NCBI RefSeq assembly: GCF_036898095.1
Contig: NC_090725.1
Location: 319,323,073 to 319,387,072, forward strand
Source: Palaemon carinicauda
Lineage: Eukaryota > Arthropoda > Malacostraca > Decapoda > Palaemonidae
DNA length: 64,000 bases
Direction: 5' to 3'
Every line of letters starts with the position of its first letter. Positions within the stretch are counted from its first letter, which is position 1. The notes under the pieces are model-generated. The model saw only the letters and a program-made list of their open reading frames with translations, did not search any database and was not told the DNA's origin. Position numbers and translations under genes: made by a program. Shown piece after piece: positions 56,801-64,000 of this stretch.

Positions 56801-57654
56801 AAGAGGCGCCTCCTCACACCCTTGTGAGGTGAAGGAAGGCCTCTCCGGCGAAGAGGAAGGCGAGCTTTACGTCGTATGCGCCCTCTGGGGGCTGCTGGGT
56901 CAGGGGGCTGCTGGGTCAGCGAGCTGACCGTCAGCAGTCCTCCGAAGAGGGGTCTCTGTGAGTGAACTCCCCCGAGGGGGAGAATCACTGGCAGGAGAGA
57001 CTGTTGGACTTAGTTCCTCCCTCAAAGGTTGAGCAGAAGGAGAAACTAAGCCTTCAGCTACAGCAGGTTGAGCAGTTGCAGAGGTCGAAGATACCGCATC
57101 AGAAGTCTCTGCCACCACAACGTCGACGATAGAATCAACCTCTGCCAAAGTCGGCGATTGCTTGACAGCGGCACCCAACCGGATCATGTTAAACAAGGAA
57201 GACCAAAGCTGGAATAAATCATTAGTACTCACATTAATATTTAATTCTTCCCCCGGGGGAGGAGGAGGAGCTGCCTCGCTAGGGGAGTCAACGCCATCTC
57301 CCGAACCCCGAGGTCGGGAAACAGAACTATGGCCTACGCTACCACTCAACGGTCTCTCGGAAGAAACTGATCGAGCGGGAGCTTCGAAGGAGGTTTGGGC
57401 AACGGAAGAAGAGTCCTTGGGATTTTCTCTTTTCAAAGAAACCTTTGAAGGAAAATATCCCGCCTGGACTTCTTCGTCCGTCGCCGAGAAAACCTCTCCC
57501 ACTGGGAGGTAGACCACTCCCTACACTCACCATACTTATTAGTTCTATCACACCGTTGGCCCCTACAATAAGGACAAAGGGTGTGAGGGTCCGTCTCGAC
57601 CGCCGACATAAACGTACCACAAGGGCGGTCGGGTAATCCAGGACACTTGCGCAT
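53812..57654 (-). pseudogene. DIRS C gag-like ORF1, broken
   Basis: ATG at 57654 (MRKCPGLPDRP). The N-terminal module has CPYC, but the third cysteine pair reads KYGEC instead of ECGEC, so one Cys is Tyr. The next segment (57517-56900) is Ser/Pro-rich and ends at a duplicated ctgctgggtcaggggg (56890-56917) that shifts the frame. Then come the SPARQR repeats (55520-56510) and a C-run at 55108-55124 that shifts the frame again. The C-terminal frame 55047-53812 (411 codons, uninterrupted) has FWQVLTFMRTLNG, PEIPPREGKD, ATSWLDIWLG and a basic tail KKGKKSSRRGKNPRGRGRG. This tail suggests nucleic-acid binding. Confidence 0.78.
55520..56510 (-). repeat. Gag-embedded GC-rich tandem repeat of DIRS C
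   Basis: Units such as gcgctggcgcgcaggtga (18 bp on the plus strand, clearest at 56285-56370) encode SPARQR-type hexapeptides on the minus strand. The wider region is degenerate and includes larger duplications (the ttagcaggaacat unit near 56380 and 56415). Confidence 0.8.
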
Positions 57655-57772
57655 GATAACAGAGGCCAACTTCACAAACACACCTGTAGGAGAGAAAGCA
57701 AAAATGCATTAATGGCTGTCAGAGAGGCGAGGGTGAGAGCGGACACGTCCGACTACCACTCGAGCCGAGAGC

Positions 57773-57967
57773 AAAGTGAGCTCAAGCACAGGTGTGTGTG
57801 TGAGGGGGGGGTGGGTGGGTGGTATCAAGCTACCCTCCCTACCCCCTGCTAACTAGCGGTGGGGTAGTAAACCCTCGTTAAAATTCTAATGGCTCGTCAT
57901 TTCAACTACGCCGAAAGTAATAACCCCTATTAAATAGCGTGGTTTGTATGTCAGTTACAGAACAAAC
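57773..57967 (-). repeat. Left inverted terminal repeat of DIRS C
   Basis: Outer edge tttgtatgtcagttacagaa then caaa, matching the complement of copy A's left end. A G-run lies at 57804-57810. Confidence 0.9.
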
Positions 57968-58104
57968 CAGTTTACTATACATTTTCATAGGAATTAGAGG
58001 AGGTTGAAGGTTAGTTTATAGAGTTAGAGGAGATTGTCCTTTTGTTTAGGGAATTAGCGAAGCTTGTGAGTGAGTTTAAGGAAATAGATGAGCTGTAGGT
58101 TAGA
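57968..58104. repeat. Spacer between DIRS C and D: degenerate ~30-bp repeats
   Basis: Four loose units beginning gaattagagg, gagttagagg, gaattagcga and gaaatagatg. This is the only sequence separating the two head-to-tail elements, so it is probably host DNA. Confidence 0.6.
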
Positions 58105-58315
58105 ATGACAAATTCGTAGATAATTTGTATTTTTCCTAACTGTACAAGCCTTAGCTATTTAAAGTGGGTAATTACTTTTGGCGTAGCTGAAAGGAAGAGC
58201 CATAAAAATATAATGAGGGATTATTACCCCACCCCTAGTTAGCGGGGGGTAGGGATGGTAGTTAGCTACCCTCCCCCCTCACACACCTGTGTTGTAAGCT
58301 TCACTTTGCTTAGAG
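58105..58315 (-). repeat. Right inverted terminal repeat of DIRS D
   Basis: atgacaaattcgtagataat outer edge. It differs from C at scattered sites (gtacaagcc, ggaagagcc), so D and C inserted as distinct copies. Confidence 0.88.
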
Positions 58316-58354
58316 GTAGGACTTCATGGGGGACAGGGCTGGCGGGCAAGTTTG

Positions 58355-58450
58355 ATTAAATAGCTAAGGTTTGTATAGTTAGGAAAAATACAAATTATCT
58401 ACGAATTTGTCATTTGTTCCGTAACTGGAATACAAACCACGCTATTTAAA
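58355..58450 (-). repeat. Internal complementary region of DIRS D
   Basis: gattaaatagctaaggtttg, cgaatttgtcatttgttccg, then taactggaatacaaacc. The junction 12-mer is the same as in copy E. Confidence 0.88.
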
Positions 58451-58877
58451 GTGGGTGAATTAACCTTTAGGAAGGGTGGAACAAGTCCCAGCCATACTGG
58501 CTTTTGGCTTTGCCCGGGGACTCATTATCTGAGTGTGTCAGCACTCAACAATAAAGAGTCCCTGCACCTCGCTCCCACCTTGCTATGCAAGGGCTGCGGC
58601 CTACGTAAGCTGTGTGTGAAGGGAAAAAGTGTGACTCGTCCTAGGAAGTTGACCTGAATTTCTTTAGATGGAAACTTAGGGCTAGGACTCTCCCAATACC
58701 ACCCCGTGGTTTACCTGCAGTGGTTTGAGGTCAGCTGTGTAGAGATGCTGCTTTCCCCAAGAGAGGGGAGGATGAAGAAAAGAATAAGGGCCAGGCATAC
58801 CTTTCAATTCGTGCAGACTAAAACCAGGTAACAATGCCCTCAACCCTCTGCTACTTGTCCATTAAGGAGCCTGAGGT
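58451..58877 (-). other. DIRS D 3' untranslated region
   Basis: Homologous to the same region of C but about 55 bp shorter around 58705, where the piece containing the taatactagg words is missing. Confidence 0.7.
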
Positions 58878-60329
58878 TTAAACCAGCTGTTGTGCAGCCA
58901 CCACAGGGCCGATAGAGAACGTATCGAGCCTCCTGTGGGTCACGTCCTGCAGGTTGTGGTCTGTGAAGGTCGTTTGATGCTTCCACACCCCTGCTTGCAG
59001 AACCTGCGTCACTGAGAATTTTTTCTTGAAGGCCAGGGACGTAGCTACTCCCCTGACATCATGAGCTCTAGGACGACGTGATGGAGGAGGGTCAAGATTC
59101 AGGGACAGATGGATTGCCTTTCGAATCCATGCTGAGATGGTGTTCTTGGTAACCCTCCTCTTCGATCTCCCAGTGCTGACAAACAAAGCCCGCACTTGGG
59201 GACGAACTGCAGCTGTTCTCTTCAGGTATAGCCTCAGACTCCTTACTGGGCACAGTAGGAGATGGTCTGGGTCATCTGTTACGGAACGGAGACTCAAAAT
59301 CTGGAAAGAGTCGAACCGAGGGTCCGGCACTCCCAGATTCTGAGTCTTAGCAATAAACTCAGGGACGAAGCTGAACGTTACCTCCCCCCATCCCCTTGAA
59401 TGAGTGATGTCATACGAGAGACCATGAAGTTCGCTAACTCGCTTGGCTGACGCCAAAGCTAGTAGGAACACCGTCTTCCAAGTAAGGTGGCGATCTGAAG
59501 CCTGGCATAATGGTTCGTAGGGAGGTCTCTTAAGAGACCTGAGAACTCGAACCACGTTCCATGGAGGAGGTTTCACTTCTGACTGAGGGCAGGTAAGTTC
59601 ATAACTTCGTATGAGTAAAGAAAGTTCCAGCGAAGAAGAAACGTCCACTCCTTTGAGCCTGAAGGCTAGACTTAAGGCTGAGCGATAGCCTTTCACTTCC
59701 GAGACTGAATTGCGCATTTCTTCTCGGAAATATACGAAGAACTCCGCTATTGCTGGAACAGTGGCATCGAGTGGAGAGATACCCCTTCCACGACACCAAC
59801 CACAGAAAACTCTCCACTATGCCTGGTAGACCCCTGCGGATGACCTTCGCAGGTGTCCAGACATCCTTTCCGCAACTTGTTGCGAAAATCTTCTCTCTGC
59901 AAGGAGATGCTGAATAGTCTCCAGGCGTGAAGCCGAAGCGATGCTACGGCTTTGTGAAAGATGTTGGCGTGTGGTTGTTTGAGTAGCTCGCGTCGTGGAG
60001 GGAGTTCTCTCGGGACCTCTGTCAGGAGTTGCAGAAGGTCTGGAAACCATTCCGCGTGATGTCATAGCGGAGCTATGAGGGTCATAGAAAGATTGACCAA
60101 TATTCTGGTCTTGTTGAGCAACCTCCTCGTCAGACAGAACGGGGGAAAGGCGTAAATGTTGATGTTGTCTCACCGTTGTTGGAAGGCATCTTGCCAGAGT
60201 GTCTTGGGGTCCGGGACTGGGGAGCAGTACAGCGGGAGCTTGAAGTTCAACGCTGTAGCGAACCGATCCACAGTCAGGGAACCCCACAAAGTCGGGACTT
60301 TGTTGGCTACTAGACAATCCAAAGACCAC
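58878..60329 (-). pseudogene. DIRS D tyrosine recombinase (ORF3)
   Basis: One frame runs from about 60329 to 58878, broken only by a stop at 59817 (after VYQA, where A and C have Lys) and possibly weak elsewhere. The first 500 or so bases overlap pol in another frame. Catalytic motifs: AKRVSELHGLS (Arg at 59439-59441) and RAHDVRGVATS, both intact. The nucleophile block reads FTDHNLQDV, so the Tyr of HYLQDV is Asn (codon 58953-58955). Without the Tyr it cannot form the covalent DNA intermediate known for this enzyme family. Confidence 0.85.
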
Positions 60330-61842
60330 TCGGTACTCACTATCTGAGACGCTCTGCTCAAACTGTCGGCGAGCACATCCTTTTGCCTGGAATGAAGCGA
60401 GCCGATAGTGGAATTTAGTGGACGTCGGTCCATCTCAGTATCTCTACTGCAAGATGTGATAGCTGCTCCGAAAAGGTGTCTTCCTGCTTGTTGATGTAAG
60501 CCACTACTGTGGTGTTGTCGCTCATCACCACCACAGAGTGATCCGCCAGGTATTGTTGGAACTGTTGAAGGGCCAGGAAGACGGCCTTCATTTCTAGCAG
60601 GTTTATATGGAGGCACTTTTCTGATTCTGACCACAGGGCTGAGGTCCTGTGGTTCAGAACGTGGGCCCCCCACCCTTTATTTGAGGTGTCCGAAAACAGC
60701 ATCAAATACGGGGGGAGGATGAGAAGATCCACTCCCTTTCGTAGGTTCTCGTCTATCACCCGCCACTGAAGGTCCGTCCATTCCGCAGGTCGCATAGGGA
60801 CCATGATGTCCGGGGAATCGTGTCGTTGATTCCACCGAGACTTGAGTCACCATTGCAGAGATCTCATCCTGAGGCGACCATTGGGAACTAGACGGGCCAA
60901 GGATGAGAGGTGACCGAGAAGACGTAACCACGATTGGACTGGGAGTTCGTCTCCTCTGATTAAAGGACTTGCGACCCTCCTCAGCTTTGCTATCCTGTCG
61001 TCTGATGGGAAGGCTTTGTGGAGATTGGCATCTAAGATCATGCCTAGATATACCAGTCTTTGAGTAGGAAGCAGAGAGGACTTCTCGAGATATACCACGA
61101 TCCCTAGATCTTGGCAAAGTCCGAGAAGTTTGTCTCGGTGTCGAAGAAGGGTCGACTTCGAGTCTGCTTGGATCAGCCAGTCGTCCAGATAACGGAGGAG
61201 ATGGATGCCGATCCTTTGTGCCCATGATGATATCAGGGTGAACACTTTGGTGAAAACATGGGGTGCTGTGGAGAGACCGAAACATAGTACCTTGAACTGG
61301 TAGATCTTGCTTTCTAGGCTGAATCTTAAGTACTTCCTTGAAGACGGATGGACTGGGATCTGGAAGTACGCGTCCTTCAGATCCAGTGTACACATGAAGT
61401 CTTGGGGTCTCACTGCAAGTCTGACCGTGTCTGCCGTCTCCATACTGAACGGGGTCTGCTTGACAAACCTGTTCATGGCTGAGAGGTCGATGACTGGTCT
61501 CCAGCCTCCAGACGAATTCCTTACAAGAAAGAGTCGACTGAAGAAGCCTGGAGACCCATCGACGACCTCCTGGATAGCGCCCTTCTTCAACATGGTCTCG
61601 ACTTCTGCCCGAAGGGCTTGCTCTTTTGCCGATCCCATGGCAAGGGAGCTCAACGACACTGGATCCACTGTCAGGGGAGGTAGAAATGTTATGAACGGGA
61701 CGCGATAACCTTGACTGATTACAGACACCATCCAGGCATCGGCCCCGAGTGGCTGCCACCTGATCGCGCAACTTTGTAGGTATCCCCTCACTGGTGGACA
61801 TGCGGGGGGACTGCCAATCCTAGCGTTTGCGGCCTCGGCCAC
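60170..61842 (-). pseudogene. DIRS D reverse transcriptase/RNase H (pol)
   Basis: The frame is open from 61842 (GTG, no ATG) to 60847, covering the full reverse transcriptase: GYRVPF, GGWRPVIDLSAMN, LDLKDAYFQIPVH, CFGLSTAPHVF, RYLDDWLIQAD and VYLGMILDANLHK, then a stop where A has Arg (LQWRL). RNase H is readable at 60804-60415 with LFSDTSNKGWGAH, INLLEMKAVFLAL and MSDNTTVVAYINKQ, then DVLADSLSRASQIVSTEWSL near 60365. A TGA at 60170-60172 replaces the Trp of C (PWDNIDVY). It overlaps gag by about 22 bases. Confidence 0.85.
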
Positions 61843-64000
61843 TCCCTCTAGGATTTTTCCCTCCCCTGGAGGACTTCTTGCCTTTCCTGTACTTGACAGG
61901 AAAGGGCTTCGACACCTTTGCCTTTGCTGCCACTGCCGGTTTCGTTGTCTTGGATGTGCGAAGTTGTTGGGGTGCTGGAGGTGGTTTATAGGGCTTCAAT
62001 GTAAGATCCCTATGTAGGAGAGAGTCCTGGTTGGACTTCCTCCACCTCTCAGCTGCCTGTTCTATGTCTTTCGGCTCAAACAAGTTCCTCCCCAAGATGG
62101 AGGAATGTCTGAGTCTGCTGACCTTGGTGTTGGGGACCTTCGTGTGAAATCTCTCAGACACCGCATCACAACGCTTCAAGATGGAATTAGCCCACAAGTT
62201 CGTGACTTGGTGGGCTAGAAACTAGATGGTACGTGTGCTTGATAGAAGGAGGGTCTCCAAGGCCTTCCTGATACTCTCCTTGGACAGGTCCTCGGATCGT
62301 AACAGGATGCCAAGAGACCCCAGCCAGATATCCAGCCACAAAGTTGCCTGCATGGCACACTTCGCTACCTTCTCCTGACTGAGGATCTCTGTGGCCGAGA
62401 AAGACACTTGCCGACTGGTGAGTCTCTAGAGGGACTCCCTTGGTAAGCTCTTCCACAGAGTGGTGTAATGGAAGAGCTAAACAAGACTCCTCCATGGTCT
62501 CAAAGTACCTCCTCTGATGGACCCGAGGAGGTGGGAGGAGTTTGTTGCCGGCGCTGAAACAGCTGGAGGAGGCAAGCTTGGAGAGCTGGCCCTCAACCTT
62601 ATCTCTGGCACTCTTGACCCCTTGTGACCAAGGCAAAGCCGCACTGGCCTTAGGGGGCTTCTGAGTGCCGAAGATTCGGTCCAGGACCGTGTCCTTGCCC
62701 TCTCGAGGGGGAATCTCAGGATCCGAGAACCCGTTGAGATTCCTCATCAGAGTCAGAATTTGCCAGAAGGCATGTTCCGACTCCTGTAGCTCTCCTCTTG
62801 TAGGGCTGGCAGCAAAGTCTCCTGTCCCCAAAGGCTCTTCTTGGGGGGACTCGTGGACGTTCTCCGTGGGTTTGGCTGGCTCTGGTCTCATCCTCAAGGA
62901 CGACTTGGGAACAGTTTTAGAGTCCTTCGACTCCCTCCTGGGAGGGATACAGGACTCCAACAGCGATGGCGGGAGACTCTTCTCCACCCCTACCCGAGAA
63001 GACTTCTCTACGCGAGGTGGGGTTTCTCCCATTGGTGTGATGGGAGAATGCCTCACCTCACGAGAATCCCGAGGACGGGAAATCTTCGTCCGAAGGAGAA
63101 GCAGAGAAAGTCTGGGGGGGCGGGAGGAAGCCCTCCTCAAAGACTTCTGAGGAGCCAGCTTAACCCTTGGGGAAGTCACCACGTCGTCTACTCCTCTCTT
63201 CCTCTTCAGGGGGGTCGGTACTACCGCTGATTTGAGGCCCAATTCAGAGAAAGCAGGCTTAAAGGTCTGCACGACGGCTCTGACAAGGGACCCAAACCAT
63301 GGCTGCTTACTGACAGCGGTGCTGTCAGAGACTCCCTCTGGAGGGAAGGGGATCGTACAATCTCTAGAAGTAGAAACCACAACAGGGTCTTCCTGAAAAC
63401 AAGAAGGCGAAGACTGCAATTGCCTGGACCTATCCGATGTTCTCCCGCCCTCCGGTGAGCGCGCTGGTCTGTGCTTGCCGGGGGGGAACGTGAAGGAAAC
63501 GACCTGGTTGCTCGCGGTCCTGCAGCCTCGCGCGTGGGATCACAGGCGCGCTGGAGTGATGGCAAGGGTGCGCGTGGTCGCGCAGGCGAGCGATGGCGTG
63601 CGGGCGAGCGATGGCGCGCGGGCGAGCAATGGCGCGCTCGCGAGTGATGGCGCGCAGGCAAGGGAGAGTGATGCCGCGCAGGCGAGGATGCGCGTTGGCG
63701 CGCAGGCGAGGACGCGCGTTGGCGCGTAGGCGAGCGATGGTGCAATGGCGAGTGAGGGCGCACTGGCGAGTGATGGCGCGCAGGCGAGGACGCGCGTTGG
63801 CGCGTAGGTGAGCGATGGCGTGCTGGGGCGATAGAGCGCATGGGTGCGTAGGCTATCGGTGGCGCGCAGTGGTGCGTTCTGGAGAAAGCCTAGGGCGTGC
63901 AGCAGGATGAGCAAGCGTTCGCATGCATGGAGGTGATTGCACGCGAGCGCGTGGACGCGCAGGATCTTTCTGAGCCCGTGAGGGTGAAAGTGTTGGGCGC
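61820..64000 (-). pseudogene. DIRS D gag-like ORF1, 3' part, broken
   Basis: The frame 63419-62187 contains FPPEGVSDS, KQPWFGSLVRAVVQTF, FWQILTLMRNLNG and PEIPPREGKD. A small deletion near 62425 shifts it before the ATLWLDIWLG block, which continues in the frame 62407-62222 and then hits TAG where C has Glu (TIEFLAHQ). The final segment 62197-61820 has ANSILKRCDAVSERF and the basic tail GKKSSRGGKNPRGSGRGRKR. The Cys-rich N-terminus would lie beyond the window. Confidence 0.78.
63470..64000 (-). repeat. Gag-embedded GC-rich tandem repeat of DIRS D
   Basis: Units such as gcgatggcgcgcgggcga (18 bp, plus strand, 63590-63640) and gaggacgcgcgttggcgc near 63705 and 63785 encode SPARHR-type hexapeptides on the minus strand. 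It continues past the window edge. Confidence 0.78.

Larger units (their letters stand above)
50037..57967 (-). mobile_element. DIRS-type retrotransposon, copy C (near full length)
   Basis: Minus strand: left terminal repeat 57773-57967, gag, pol, recombinase, 3' untranslated region, internal complementary region 50283-50385, right terminal repeat 50037-50250. It is the most complete copy in the window and about 7.9 kb. It has fewer breaks than A: the gag C-terminal part (53812-55047) and the reverse transcriptase down to YLDD (53146-53783) are uninterrupted. The recombinase frame is long but lacks its first catalytic Arg. Still non-functional as a whole. Confidence 0.9.
58105..64000 (-). mobile_element. 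DIRS-type retrotransposon, copy D (5' end beyond the window)
   Basis: Same subfamily and orientation as C. The right terminal repeat (58105-58315), internal complementary region (58355-58450), 3' untranslated region, recombinase, pol and most of gag are present. The gag repeats and N-terminus run off the window edge. It has the longest uninterrupted reverse transcriptase of the set (60847-61842), but gag, RNase H region and recombinase each carry breaks. Confidence 0.9.

Noticed and set aside
1..64000. tRNA, rRNA or bacterial operon features
   Set aside because: No cloverleaf or rRNA-like sequence and no ribosome-binding-site-led gene series was seen on either strand by eye. A covariance-model search would settle this.

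Overview
The window looks like repeat-dense, non-genic DNA from a crustacean, most likely a decapod. It has no operons or ribosome-binding sites. It is rich in (GA)n, (TA)n and (AAT)n microsatellites, and several dispersed repeats match sequences I remember from shrimp and crab genomes. The species is inferred, not proven. I find no intact host gene. There is one weak candidate host exon (16494-16615). Everything else supported is transposon-derived or simple repeat, and every transposon coding region is broken.

The dominant content is DIRS-type (tyrosine-recombinase) retrotransposons of three subfamilies. Copies A (7156-14204, +), C (50037-57967, -) and D (58105 to the window end, -) form one subfamily. 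Copy B (16666-24052, +) is a second. Copy E (45679 to about 49880, -) is a third and is internally deleted. F (25100-26250, +) is an old gag/pol remnant. All but F show the DIRS layout: inverted terminal repeats, gag, reverse transcriptase plus RNase H, tyrosine recombinase, then an internal complementary region that joins complements of the two outer ends. That region fixes the element ends closely. The A, C and D recombinases have each lost a different catalytic residue.

Layout: 1-7155 is AT-rich DNA with a roughly 1 kb foldback repeat (365-1335) split by a 271-bp TIR element, a Merlin/ISXO2-like transposase remnant (3190-3700) and small dispersed repeats. 7156-16222 is DIRS A plus a second tandem copy of its 3' end, which is cut by a 1358-bp piggyBac-type element with TTAA duplications. 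16223-16665 holds the candidate exon. 16666-24052 is DIRS B, whose recombinase is cut by a 639-bp pogo/Tigger-type element. 24053-26250 holds a LINE-like 3' tail ending in (AAT)n, then remnant F. 26250-45000 is AT-rich non-coding DNA with microsatellites, a foldback at 33100-33285, a SINE-like repeat at 34495, and a 29-bp minisatellite of about 1.75 kb (37985-39735) that appears to lie inside a second copy of that SINE-like repeat. 45000-45560 is an antisense non-LTR reverse-transcriptase remnant. 45679-64000 is DIRS E, C and D in a row on the minus strand.

No RNA genes, CRISPR arrays or virus genes were recognised. The most informative observations are the internal complementary regions, the shared gag N-terminal cysteine motif, the repeat-expanded gag linkers, the overlapping pol/recombinase frames, and the nested insertions whose empty sites are present in the same window.
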